A DNA stretch of 64,000 bases from Solirubrobacter ginsenosidimutans. Its GTDB lineage: Bacteria > Actinomycetota > Thermoleophilia > Solirubrobacterales > Solirubrobacteraceae. Shown here piece by piece: positions 1 through 7,858 of this stretch. Position numbers and translations under genes: made by a program. Each line of letters begins with the position of its first letter. Position 1 is the first letter of the stretch. The DNA lies in assembly GCF_027587205.1 (NCBI RefSeq), contig NZ_JAPDOD010000011.1:62001-126000 (forward strand). The letters are read 5' to 3'. The notes below the pieces were generated by a model. The model searched no databases. It was not told the origin of the DNA and was given only the letters and a program-made list of their open reading frames with translations.

Positions 1-48
1 ACTTCGTCATCAAACGGCAACTTCACGTGCCCGGGAGGCACCGCCTGG

Positions 49-831
49 CTATCGCGATGACGGGAGTGGGCGAGCGGGCTCACGACGTTTATGGGGCAAT
101 GCCGACATCGGATCCGACGTGCTCGACTGGGTCGGAACCGGTAGCCGCCATGTCCTTTCAGTTGCGGCCGCGGGCGACCTGATTGGCAACGTGCCCGGCG
201 GCCCGCCTACCTTCGGCGCGGGTTTTGTGTCGCGTTCAAGCAGTCCGGTCGCCGGGCCGAGCAGGAACCACGTGAGCAGCACCGCGAGCGCGAGGATTAC
301 CTCGTTCCGCGCTGCCTCCTGCAGGTTGACGATCCGCTGGGTCCGGCGGGTGTTTGCCTGGGCGGCCTCGACGGCCACCTGTGCGAGGTGCTGCGTGGGC
401 GACGGCAGACCGGCGGCGAACTCAAGGTCGGCGACATCAATCGTGGACCGCTTCTGCGGACCCACCAGGTAGAGCGGGACGGCGAGCGACCATGCCGCGT
501 ACCACAGAGCCAACCCGAGCAGTGCTTTGCCGATGAGCGTGGCGTCATCGCCGGCCTCGACGATGGCGGCGCCGATTCCGGCGGCGATGATCGCCGACAC
601 CGTGACTAGTCCCGGCCCTTTAGATTCGAGGCTGCGCAGGCGGTCCTCGCTACGCGTTAGCAGCGCGTTGGCCTCTTGCTGAGCCCAAGGCGCCTCGGGC
701 AGATTTGGGACGTCGAGCTCGTCGCACAGATAGAACCGGTTGACGTACCAGTTCGTCGCCGTCGGGAACACGTATTCGAGCGGCTCCCATAGGATCACCG
801 ACTGCCACCAGTTCGGTCGCCTGTGGGTCAC
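49..831 (-). CDS. Three-helix membrane protein, third gene of putative graspetide operon
   Basis: I do not recognise a named family. The 260-residue protein has an N-terminal soluble stretch rich in aromatic residues (NWWQSVILWEPLEYVF near residues 7-22), a charged helix at about 50-72, then hydrophobic segments at about 74-92, 99-123 and 177-195. A Gln/Asn/Arg-rich helix (AAQANTRRTQRIVNLQEAARN) precedes the last one. The C-terminal ~60 residues look disordered. I chose the GTG at 831 because it overlaps the stop of the upstream ATP-grasp gene by GTGA, implying translational coupling; a longer reading frame upstream is inside that gene. The helix layout recalls small membrane effectors of conflict systems (2TM/SLATT-like), but that is only a resemblance. 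Its position suggests a role in export, immunity or action of the peptide product. Confidence 0.72.
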   Translation of the reverse strand: MTHRRPNWWQSVILWEPLEYVFPTATNWYVNRFYLCDELDVPNLPEAPWAQQEANALLTRSEDRLRSLESKGPGLVTVSAIIAAGIGAAIVEAGDDATLIGKALLGLALWYAAWSLAVPLYLVGPQKRSTIDVADLEFAAGLPSPTQHLAQVAVEAAQANTRRTQRIVNLQEAARNEVILALAVLLTWFLLGPATGLLERDTKPAPKVGGPPGTLPIRSPAAATERTWRLPVPTQSSTSDPMSALPHKRREPARPLPSSR

Positions 832-1766
832 TGGGTGAGCTCTGCGGCGATCGCCTCGGCGATCGGAAGGCCGGCAGCGTCGAGCCACCCCCACTCGCCG
901 TTGGGGTTGAGCTCGCAGAACCAATGCTCGCCGTCAGCGTCGACGAGCAGATCCACGCCCGCGAAGAGCAGACCCAGGTCGGCGACGAGCAGCACGCAGC
1001 GCTGCCGTATCTCCGGCGGCAGCTCGTATGGCGCCCACATCGGGGTGTCGGCCAGGCGCCAATCAGGTTCGTCGATCGTCGCGTCGTCGGTGACCGCAGC
1101 GAACGCCGCCGTCCCGACAACGGTCACGCGAACGTCGCGCTTGGCCTCGATTCGCTGCTGGAATGCCAGCGGGGCGGGCGCGAGCGAGTCGGGCCGTGGG
1201 AGCCCGGCGGTGCCAATCGCATGCGCGAAGACGAAATGCGAGGTGTCGTCGTGCTCCCAGTACGCCGTAGCCGTGGGCTTGGCGATCCCGTGGCCCCCGT
1301 GCGCCACAAGTCGCTGCTCGGCGGCGATCACGTCGTTAGTCCACGTTGTCGCCGGAACGCGGAAGCCGGCGGCAGCAGCGGCGACGAGCTGGCGGGCCTT
1401 GTCGTCTGCGACGCGAATAGCACTCGGGCGGGACATCCAGCGAGGACCGTCGACGTGCTGCAGCGCGCTGATCAGCGTGAACTGGTGGGCGCAGATCACC
1501 GCCCACTCCTCATCGGCAACGTCGCGAGGCGTCGCCGCCGACTCCGGACGACGCCACCACACGCCGCTGCAGCCTTCGCTATGAAGTCGACGCCCATGGC
1601 CCTCGAGGGTCCACGCCCGCCCCGGCTCGACGGCGATCCGCCAGGACTCGAACCGTTCGGTATTGAGCCGCACGACGCCGTGATCGCGCCGCACGAGCTC
1701 GCGGACGACGAGGTCGGCTTCGACGTCGTGCTCGTTGGTAACGATCAGGACGCCGCGATGACTCAC
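828..1766 (-). CDS. ATP-grasp ligase of the MvdD/graspetide-synthetase type
   Basis: The 312-residue protein resembles RimK-like ATP-grasp enzymes that install omega-ester or omega-amide links between side chains of a ribosomal peptide. Supporting features: an N-terminal pre-ATP-grasp domain (GVLIVTNEHDVEADLVVREL), a WWRRP motif near residue 70 typical of this subfamily, a central ATP-binding region (DDKARQLVAAAAAGFRVP; GIAKPTATAYW), and the C-terminal Mg/ATP signature CELNPNGEWGWLD at about 284-296, close to the (E)VNPNGQWxWLE form of graspetide ligases. Length fits the family. The GTG start overlaps the stop of the small upstream gene by four bases, and its own stop overlaps the next GTG, so the three genes form one unit. 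Ligase family is confident; the exact peptide substrate is inferred from synteny. Confidence 0.88.
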   Translation of the reverse strand: MSHRGVLIVTNEHDVEADLVVRELVRRDHGVVRLNTERFESWRIAVEPGRAWTLEGHGRRLHSEGCSGVWWRRPESAATPRDVADEEWAVICAHQFTLISALQHVDGPRWMSRPSAIRVADDKARQLVAAAAAGFRVPATTWTNDVIAAEQRLVAHGGHGIAKPTATAYWEHDDTSHFVFAHAIGTAGLPRPDSLAPAPLAFQQRIEAKRDVRVTVVGTAAFAAVTDDATIDEPDWRLADTPMWAPYELPPEIRQRCVLLVADLGLLFAGVDLLVDADGEHWFCELNPNGEWGWLDAAGLPIAEAIAAELTQ

Positions 1767-1993
1767 AGCTTCTGGTCCTCACCGACCTCGCGGTCGGCCT
1801 TCTTGGTCTGCGAGCGCTGATCGGTGTCGATCACCGCGATGTAGGGCTCGGCCAGGTAGGTCATCTGGGCCCCGTCGTCGTACGTGACGCCCTGCAGCGG
1901 CTCGCGTGCGCCGCGTTGTTCGGTGGCGAGGTCGAGCAGCCATGGGCGCCCGCCGCTTTCACTATTTGCCATGACGTTGACGCTATCGGCCAC
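1763..1993 (-). CDS. Putative graspetide precursor peptide
   Basis: A small gene directly upstream of, and overlapping by GTGA, the ATP-grasp ligase gene. From the GTG at 1993 it encodes 76 residues; an ATG at 1972 would give 69 (MANSES...). Neither start has a good ribosome-binding site. The leader-like half carries RPWLLDLA, recalling the RP[FW]xLR motif of ATP-grasp target peptides. The C-terminal half (IDTDQRSQTKKADREVGED) offers Thr/Ser/Lys acceptors followed by Asp/Glu donors, as expected of a graspetide core. No cysteines for lanthionine chemistry and no export signal are seen. Precursor status is inference from position, size and composition. Confidence 0.75.
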   Translation of the reverse strand: MADSVNVMANSESGGRPWLLDLATEQRGAREPLQGVTYDDGAQMTYLAEPYIAVIDTDQRSQTKKADREVGEDQKL

Positions 1994-2233
1994 ATCGGAC
2001 TGCAGGAACCGATTGATACGGGAATCCGCCCGTGTTTGCGGGCGGCGTCACTGCCGGCTCCTTGGGTCAGTCTCGCGGAGGGTCCGGCGAACGGGATTCG
2101 AAACACGGCTCCCAGCCGTGCACGCCACCGACGGGCGGCAGCCACGCCAGCCGATTCTTCACCTTCTCGTGAAACTGAGGGCCGGCGACCGGCGTCACCA
2201 CGCCTCAGCACTGAGCGGTACGGTTCCGCCTCG
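1994..2233. promoter_or_regulatory. Divergent intergenic region between graspetide operon and HEPN gene
   Basis: About 240 bases separate the small precursor gene (leftward) from the first HEPN gene (rightward), so promoters for both must lie here. I could not pick out convincing -35/-10 boxes in this GC-rich sequence. The plus-strand frame is open through the region, but its translation is Arg/Pro-rich and low in coding character, so I treat it as non-coding. Confidence 0.4.
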
Positions 2234-3673
2234 ATGACGGTGCAGAATTCGGAGCTGTTCGCGGCGGTGAAGGCGGTCGTGCTCGACGCCCGGGCAGTTG
2301 TCCAGGAGCATCTGGCCGCTGGAAAGTTCGTGCCGACGTTCTCCGACTGGATGAAGATCGACCACTTCAAGTCCGGCTTTCCGCATCTCGTGCGGGACTT
2401 CGACGCGAAGGTGTTCCGCTTTGGGGAGTTGCTCGGTCCACGTCCGAATACATGGACTCCGTACGGCTACGAGGACTGGGAATCGTTCAAGGAGCTTCTG
2501 GCCATCGTTGAACGCGACGATCGCCTCGGCTCATACTTCGGCGCCCACGCACAGGCCAATGTGCCCGACAACTTCAAGCGCCTGTTTTTCCTGATCAATG
2601 TCGGCGAAGTGCCGACACAGGTCTTCGAGAGGACGGTGCACCTCCACGGTCCAGACTTCCGCGAAGAGGACATCGAGCCCATCTACGAAGAGGTCGAGAC
2701 CGCGATCCTCGTTGAACAGCTACCGATCGCCATCGTCGTCCCGATCGCGTTGACGCACTTCGAGACACCGAGCGTTCTGCCTGTCGCGGACAACGTCGTC
2801 ATCGCGAAGCTACTTGATGACCTGCAGCTCGCGCGAGCGCGAGGATCTAGCTCAGGGGCGACGGTGAATCAGACTGTCGTCAATGCGGCGACGCACGCGC
2901 TCGTGCTGCTCGGATGGCAGATGACCTCGCCGAATCCGTTCCAGCCGGGGCCGTCGGACATGGGTTGGTATCCCGCCGAGATCATCGATCGCTTCTTCGA
3001 CGCGCTTCGCGTGGTCACCGGCCTCGAGACCGGATACGCGCAGGCCTTCGTGCGGCCGCAGGGATGGGCGCGCAGCTACACCGCCGATCTCCCGCCGGTT
3101 GTGAATGGAATCGCCGTGCGGCGCTACCCAGCGCCTTTCGAGCGATACGGGTGGCTCGATGCTCGTCCCCCCGTAACCGATGACCAAATTGCGGAAGTTG
3201 CCGCCCTCTACACCAACCTCGCGAACGCACCGGACGGCGGCACTCTTCCCCTCGCCGCCGGCCGACTGAGCGACGCGATGCTCCGCGACAACGACCGTGA
3301 CTCCATCCTTGACCTCGTCATCGGCCTCGAGGCGATCCTCGGCGACCAGACGACGACCGAGGTCACGCACAAGCTGGCACTACGCGCGGCAGCGGTCCTC
3401 GCGCGTCTCGATGAGCAGGCCGCCGATCCGAATCAGGTGTTCGCGGCGGTCAAGCACATCTACGGCTATCGTTCCGCAGTAGCCCACGGAAACGCGAGAA
3501 ACGTCGCCAGGAAGCAGAGCATCCAGGTCGGCGAGCAAGAGATTCGCACCGTCGATCTCGCCACCACCTATCTCCGTCGCGTGATCGATGCGCTCGCGCG
3601 CCGACCAGAACTCGCCGGCGGTGCGGACATCGACCGTCACGTGATCCTGGACGCGCTTACGGTAAAGGAATAA
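2234..3673 (+). CDS. Apea-like HEPN-domain protein
   Basis: A 479-residue protein whose C-terminal third resembles the Apea-like HEPN domain: a conserved GLEAILGD helix, then YGYRSAVAHG at about 410-419, with the R...H pair (R413, H418) of HEPN RNases. The first ~300 residues match no family I know. The ATG at 2234 is chosen because protein-like composition begins there; the frame extends upstream but reads as Arg/Pro-rich filler. HEPN proteins often act as RNA-cleaving effectors in defence or toxin systems, though Apea-like ones are also found as stand-alone proteins of unknown role. It is followed 276 bases later, same strand, by a second large protein with a HEPN-like motif, and faces away from the graspetide operon. 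Confidence 0.72.
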   Translation: MTVQNSELFAAVKAVVLDARAVVQEHLAAGKFVPTFSDWMKIDHFKSGFPHLVRDFDAKVFRFGELLGPRPNTWTPYGYEDWESFKELLAIVERDDRLGSYFGAHAQANVPDNFKRLFFLINVGEVPTQVFERTVHLHGPDFREEDIEPIYEEVETAILVEQLPIAIVVPIALTHFETPSVLPVADNVVIAKLLDDLQLARARGSSSGATVNQTVVNAATHALVLLGWQMTSPNPFQPGPSDMGWYPAEIIDRFFDALRVVTGLETGYAQAFVRPQGWARSYTADLPPVVNGIAVRRYPAPFERYGWLDARPPVTDDQIAEVAALYTNLANAPDGGTLPLAAGRLSDAMLRDNDRDSILDLVIGLEAILGDQTTTEVTHKLALRAAAVLARLDEQAADPNQVFAAVKHIYGYRSAVAHGNARNVARKQSIQVGEQEIRTVDLATTYLRRVIDALARRPELAGGADIDRHVILDALTVKE

Positions 3674-3949
3674 CGCGCCCCGGCCGAAGTCGGGACGCAC
3701 CCGCCAGATAGTTAGCCGCTGGTCCGTGCGCGCCAGCAGTGCCATCCACTCCTGCTGGGGTGGTCGCGCGGTTGGCTCTTCCGAGGCGGCGGCTCGAGTC
3801 ACACCGGAAGGTCTTCCGTAGCGACCATCGCGATCAGGACTTGGCGCACCGCTTCGATGACGTCGGCTTGATCGAGCTTGCGAGCGACCGACCCAAGGAC
3901 CGGCGTATCGCAGGAACGTCCGGAGGTATCGGTATTCAGCCGGGGGTCG

Positions 3950-5827
3950 ATGACCGCCTCTGACGATCCGATTTGGTTTCGTGAGCTCAAACCGGCCCTG
4001 CTCGAACGCTGGAGACGGCCCGCATCAATGGGGGTCGACCTCGAGCCGAGCGACGTCGCCGATGAGTTTGCGGAGTGGGTCGACGATGACTCTCGTTGGG
4101 CAGCGCTTGGCAGGGGCGACCGCGATTGGCGCTCGCTCTTGGGCGACGTCGTCGCGTCATGGTCGTTGCTGGGAGCGCATCTCGAACGTGTGATAGCTGC
4201 CGCGCCGCATGTCGCGGCACTGGAACGGGTTCTCGCGGCGCAACGGGTCAAGGAGGGTCTGCATCGGAGAGCGATCTCCGATGCCGCGGCGCATTTGGCC
4301 GGTGGCCTCGTCCAACCCGGCACGCTACTCGCTGCGTTCGAGGACCTTCTCGAAGCGGCGGAACAACACGTCCGTCCCGGCTCGCCCGCGCCGGCGGTGC
4401 GCTGGCACCTGGCGCTTTTGGCCTCCGCTGGCGAGCGACATGGACACGATTGGTCGGTCGTCGCCGACCGGCTTCGTAACGCCGTCGAGTGGTTTCCCGA
4501 CACTCCGTTCGAGAGTCGGCTTGATACCGCCCGTACCGCACTTCAGGCCGATGCGAGGCAGGGCCGATCCGTTGTCTGGCTGTGCGTCGATCATGCCTCA
4601 GCGTCTGAACCGTCCTCCGACCCCCGCGTCGAGCTCTTTGACGGAGACTGGCTACTCGCGGTGCTCGGCGTGTGGACTGGACAGCGGGCGGGAGTGCCGC
4701 CGGAACTGGCGGCCGATCCCGAGGTATTGGCGAGGGCGTGGCCTCGCCTTCACCCTGAGCAACCGGTCCAGGAGCAAATCCCCGTCGTGTTCGCGCGCGT
4801 CGATCTCGGGGACGGCCCTACGGCCGGGGCCCGTGATCGAGCGCGGGACACGCTTGAGCTACTCCTCGCTCGCGCATCGGTTCTGCAAGGTGGCACAAAT
4901 TGGCGGATCAGCGGCAAGGTCATCCATTTCGTCGACGGCGATGCCGTGTTCGAGTCGTCCGGTCCGGTTGGCGACCCCGACATCTACACGCGACTAAGCC
5001 GTACCGACGTGATCCGCGACCCGACAGCGGAAACCATCAAGCGAGAGCTCCCCCGCCTTCGAGCCCACCTCCCAGTGACTGATCGCCGGCTACGCGCGGC
5101 GCTTCAACTCAACCAGTGGCTCCACGACGCGCGGCGGACCGGTCCGCCGGCCCGGCTCGTGCTCTCGAGCCGAATCATCGAGCAATGTGCGCGATGGGCG
5201 GATCTCAGCCCTCCCGCATTCGTGGCTGACAACCTCGCTTGGTCTTGGTGCTGGGCGCAGGTCGCCGACGAGCTCGAACGCGCTGGTCGCGAGGCGGTGG
5301 ACAATATGCGTGGGCACAGCGGAGCCACCACTACACCAGAGGAGCGTGCGGCCTTCCTGAAGGTGAGCGCGGAGATCTTCCGACCGGACCGCGACTCGTG
5401 GCGCCCGCGCGTCTACCCGTGGAAGGTCCTCGAGAGACTCAGCTGGCTCATCGCGCGGTTTCCCCCCGACGGCTGGATCGGAGATTGGCTCATCGACCTC
5501 AGCGCACGGACGGCCGACGGATCGACCGTCTTCTCCTGGCTCAAGCGACTCGAGTCCGAGTTCACGACGCAACATGCCAGAGCCGTGCGCACCCGCAACG
5601 TCATCGTTCACGGTGGTCCTCTGCTTCTTCCGACGGCCCACTCGATCGTTGGCTTCCAAGACGAGGTCGCCGCGCACGCGCTCGAATCCACGATGGACGC
5701 CCTGCTTCGCGAGACAACGGTTGTCGAGCACTTCGCGGAGCAGCGGCGGCGCTACAACGACGCGCTCGAGACGCTGCGGCTCGGTGGCGACCCGGCGAAG
5801 GCGTTGCGAACACCGCTTGGCGACTGA
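3950..5827 (+). CDS. Large protein with C-terminal HEPN-like motif
   Basis: A 625-residue protein of no recognised overall family. The ATG at 3950 follows a GGGGGT purine-rich stretch and starts a sensible sequence (MTASDDPIWFRELK). Helical, charged and without membrane segments or a signal peptide. Near the C-terminus, VRTRNVIVHGG (R549, N550, H554) has the RN-x3-H spacing of HEPN catalytic motifs, followed by a helix (DEVAAHALESTMDALL) typical of the domain's last helix. Since the preceding gene also ends in a HEPN-type domain, the pair may work together. No nucleotidyltransferase partner (as in MNT/HEPN modules) is visible nearby. Function unknown; HEPN call moderate. Confidence 0.65.
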   Translation: MTASDDPIWFRELKPALLERWRRPASMGVDLEPSDVADEFAEWVDDDSRWAALGRGDRDWRSLLGDVVASWSLLGAHLERVIAAAPHVAALERVLAAQRVKEGLHRRAISDAAAHLAGGLVQPGTLLAAFEDLLEAAEQHVRPGSPAPAVRWHLALLASAGERHGHDWSVVADRLRNAVEWFPDTPFESRLDTARTALQADARQGRSVVWLCVDHASASEPSSDPRVELFDGDWLLAVLGVWTGQRAGVPPELAADPEVLARAWPRLHPEQPVQEQIPVVFARVDLGDGPTAGARDRARDTLELLLARASVLQGGTNWRISGKVIHFVDGDAVFESSGPVGDPDIYTRLSRTDVIRDPTAETIKRELPRLRAHLPVTDRRLRAALQLNQWLHDARRTGPPARLVLSSRIIEQCARWADLSPPAFVADNLAWSWCWAQVADELERAGREAVDNMRGHSGATTTPEERAAFLKVSAEIFRPDRDSWRPRVYPWKVLERLSWLIARFPPDGWIGDWLIDLSARTADGSTVFSWLKRLESEFTTQHARAVRTRNVIVHGGPLLLPTAHSIVGFQDEVAAHALESTMDALLRETTVVEHFAEQRRRYNDALETLRLGGDPAKALRTPLGD

Positions 5828-5980
5828 CGTCCAGCGTCGCAATGGTGACGGCGCTCTGGCGAGTCGCCGTTCGGTTCCTCCCAAAGACCCTGGTCTCCTA
5901 TCGCGACAACACCCGTGACAACATCCAGATCGTCCAGAGCGTCCAATGTGTTCCCTCGCGTGGAAAGAATCGACCGCATA

Positions 5981-6070
5981 GAGCAAAACGGCACGGATCG
6001 GGCAGGTGCGAACCAGGTTGAGGGCCTGGTCCGGGATAACCGGGTGGAGGTTCGAGTCCTCTTCGGCGCA
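5981..6070 (+). pseudogene. tRNA-Leu(GAG)-like relic
   Basis: An intact anticodon arm (CCAGG, loop TTGAGGG with anticodon GAG, CCTGG), long variable arm (CCGG GATAA CCGG), T-arm (GGAGG TTCGAGT CCTCT) and acceptor 3' strand TCGGCGCA are all readable. A D-stem GCAC...GTGC is also present. The 5' acceptor strand is missing: the bases before the D-arm (GAGCAAAACG) do not pair with TCGGCGC. It therefore cannot fold as a normal tRNA and is best read as an attachment-site relic. CCA is not encoded. Confidence 0.65.
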
Positions 6071-6076
6071 TCGCAG

Positions 6077-6100
6077 AAAGCCCCGCTACGGCGGGGCTTT
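6077..6100 (+). terminator. Stem-loop after tRNA-Leu relic
   Basis: Perfect 10-bp hairpin, AAAGCCCCGC with loop TACG and GCGGGGCTTT, ending in a short T run. It resembles the natural terminator behind a tRNA gene and was copied along with the relic; the second copy (12434-12457) carries a mismatch. Confidence 0.7.
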
Positions 6101-6163
6101 CGTCGTTCTCGGCCGACTCTGTCCCGCGGGGGACAACATTCCGTGACAACGCCTCTGGCAACT

Positions 6164-6184
6164 GGGGAACAACCCGTGTTCCCC
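6164..6184. promoter_or_regulatory. Inverted repeat upstream of integrase
   Basis: GGGGAACA, five-base spacer, TGTTCCCC: an 8-bp perfect inverted repeat 27 bp before the integrase ATG. A further GTGTTCCCC follows immediately. It could be an operator controlling the integrase or another integrase-binding site. Confidence 0.45.
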
Positions 6185-6211
6185 AGTGTTCCCCACCACT
6201 GGGAGGCCGCC

Positions 6212-6784
6212 ATGAGCGTGCACTACGAACGAAACCGGGACCGCTGGGTCGTCCGGTGGCGCGAAAGCGGACGGCAGCGATCGCGGACGTGCGCAACGGA
6301 GGCCGAGGCGCAAGAGTTGGATTGGACGCTGAACCCGCCGGATGCCTCGCGCGACGTCGTCGAGGAAGCGCGGTTCAACGATCCGAGACCGTCGCCCGGC
6401 GACCAGTCGGGCGTCTACGCCTATGCGACCAGTGCCGGCACTCGCTGGCGCTTCGTCTACCGGCAGTCCGACGGACGGCTCACGACCCGTCGCGGCTTCA
6501 CCAGTCGCAGCGCAGCCTTGACCGCCCGCGGTATCGCCCTCGAAGAGGTCCGACGCGGCGAGATCCGCGCCACGCCCGACACGTTCGGCGAGTTCTGGAA
6601 GAAGCTTCTCGAGGCCAAGCGCCCGTACATCACGCCCGGCACGCTGCAGGATTACGCGACGCACGGGCGCAAGCGGCTCTTGCCATGGTTCGGCGAGCTT
6701 CGACTTGTGACGGTGTCGTACAGCAACCCGTGTCGAATCGGCTCGGCCGCGTCCGCGGCGCCGCGCGACTCCTCTTCGAGCTGA
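6212..6784 (+). pseudogene. Truncated tyrosine integrase (N-terminal half)
   Basis: Starts MSVHYERNRDRWVVRWRESG, the N-terminal arm-binding fold of phage-type integrases, followed by an AP2-like repeat (SGVYAYATSAGTRWRFVYRQ) and a core-binding helix region (FGEFWKKLLEAKRPYITPGTLQDY, about residues 127-150). After RLLPWFGELRL (~165) the sequence turns into unrelated residues and stops at 190. The catalytic domain with R...H-x-x-R...Y is absent, so it cannot recombine DNA. The break coincides with the 3' end of a minus-strand gene, suggesting an illegitimate junction near 6712. ATG at 6212 follows GGGAGG. Confidence 0.78.
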
Positions 6785-6999
6785 CGGCGCTGTTCGGTGT
6801 AGGTCGCCTCGAGCTCAGCGAGCCGGCGTCGTGCGGACGCCTCGGCCGGCGTCTGCAGAGAGTCGATCACGACGCCCGGCGCCCGCACTCGTCGCAGTGC
6901 TCCGGGTACGTGTTCAGCAAGCGCGCGGGTGACCAGCCAGTCCAGCACGGTGTCCGGATCGGTGGCATCGGGGATCACGTACCAGCGCTGGTCGCCCAT
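6652..6999 (-). CDS. Hypothetical protein with coiled coil, 3' end altered
   Basis: From an ATG at 6999 the frame reads MGDQRWYVIPDATDPDTVLDWLVTRAL..., with a Glu/Arg-rich probable coiled coil (ASARRRLAELEATYTEQRRQLEEE). From about 6712 to its stop it reads the antisense of the integrase, so the natural C-terminus was lost at the junction. It lies just downstream of a ribbon-helix-helix gene on the same strand, which suggests a mobile-element accessory pair. No family recognised; start uncertain because a longer frame overlaps the upstream gene. Confidence 0.4.
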   Translation of the reverse strand: MGDQRWYVIPDATDPDTVLDWLVTRALAEHVPGALRRVRAPGVVIDSLQTPAEASARRRLAELEATYTEQRRQLEEESRGAADAAEPIRHGLLYDTVTSRSSPNHGKSRLRPCVA

Positions 7000-7081
7000 C
7001 CGGCGGCGGAGGGGCCAGGGTCCACTAGGCGATTGACCGGCCAGAACTGGTGGCGTCCCCGCGGCCCAGACCGCGTGCGGG

Positions 7082-7372
7082 CTAGCTGTCTTGTCGGTCC
7101 TTCGCAGAAGCGGAGCGTTTGCGTCCGGCGCCCGCCCGCGGCGGCCCCGGCGGGTCGACCTCGGCGAGGCGGCGGATCTCGCGGGCAACGGCGAGCAGGT
7201 CGTGGGCGGTGTGGACGGCCTGCTCGGCGTAGTCCAGGTCGTCGAGCACAGCGCGGATCAGGGCAGCCTCGCGGACGTACTGCGACACGCTGATCCCCTG
7301 CGAGTCCGCCGCGCGAGCGATTGCCATATAGCCCCGGTCGCCGAAGCGGATCGTCGTCGCGTGCAGGGCCAC
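7082..7372 (-). CDS. Ribbon-helix-helix / MobC-like protein
   Basis: A 96-residue reading from GTG 7372 containing TIRFGDRGYMAIARAADSQGISVSQYVREAAL, the beta-strand/helix/GxSxSxYVREA pattern of ribbon-helix-helix DNA-binding proteins, common in plasmid mobilisation accessory factors and antitoxins. The Lys/Arg-rich tail (AGAGRKRSASAKDRQDS) may contact DNA. The frame is open up to 7483, so a longer start is possible. Found beside an integrase remnant, it is likely cargo of an integrative or mobilisable element. Confidence 0.55.
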   Translation of the reverse strand: MALHATTIRFGDRGYMAIARAADSQGISVSQYVREAALIRAVLDDLDYAEQAVHTAHDLLAVAREIRRLAEVDPPGPPRAGAGRKRSASAKDRQDS

Positions 7373-7858
7373 GAGCGGGAACTCTACCGACGGCGCGGGC
7401 TCCGGCTTGTGGCGGGCGTGGACGAGTGTCCGATCACAGGTGAGGAACTGCGCGGTAACGTATACGCCATCGCGATAGCGCATGCGTCATCGGATCCTTG
7501 GGCCGTTTCCCAGCGCCGGATCCTCGCCACTCCCGGCCGCGCTGCGCCCTGAACCCACTGGAGCCCTGATGGAAACCCCGATGACCGCCGACATCGGCAT
7601 GCGCCTGCTGGTGTCGGTACCCGACCACGAGACCGCGGGCAAGCTGATGGACTCCGTGCGGGCGGCCGTCGGCGTGGTGCTCGGTCACCACGGGTTGACC
7701 GGCCGCCTTGAGTTCGTCCACTTCAACACCCCGCCCTGCAAGGCGGCGCGACTGGACGGCCACGCGCGTGACGTGCCTGACGAAGACGTGCGCCTCGGCG
7801 CAGGGCACGAGGCGTCTGCGCGTGGCAATCCCGCCACAGATGACGCGAATCAGCGCGC
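7373..7858. other. Low-coding stretch
   Basis: No gene is supported here. An open plus-strand frame (7482-7862) has no recognisable motif, no good ribosome-binding site, and overlaps other equally open frames, as expected of GC-rich DNA. Confidence 0.4.

Larger units (their letters stand above)
5902..6150 (+). repeat. tRNA-Leu-derived integration module, copy 1
   Basis: A ~245-bp segment repeated in the same orientation at 12261-12506. It holds GTGACAAC/GCGACAAC octamers on the left (about 5902-5925) and again on the right (about 6131-6150), flanking a tRNA-Leu-like core with a terminator. This arrangement, next to an integrase start, looks like an attP or att hybrid: core homologous to a tRNA 3' half with integrase arm-type sites on both sides. 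The interpretation is inference; the repeat and octamers are seen directly. Confidence 0.65.

Noticed and set aside
5981..6070. Functional tRNA-Leu gene
   Set aside because: Anticodon and T arms are good, but there is no 5' strand able to pair with the acceptor end, so it was called a relic.
5898..6296. Minus-strand frames reading RRRGLEPPPGYPGPG or EEDSNLH-type peptides over the tRNA relics
   Set aside because: This peptide is the known antisense translation of tRNA-Leu and is commonly misannotated as protein.
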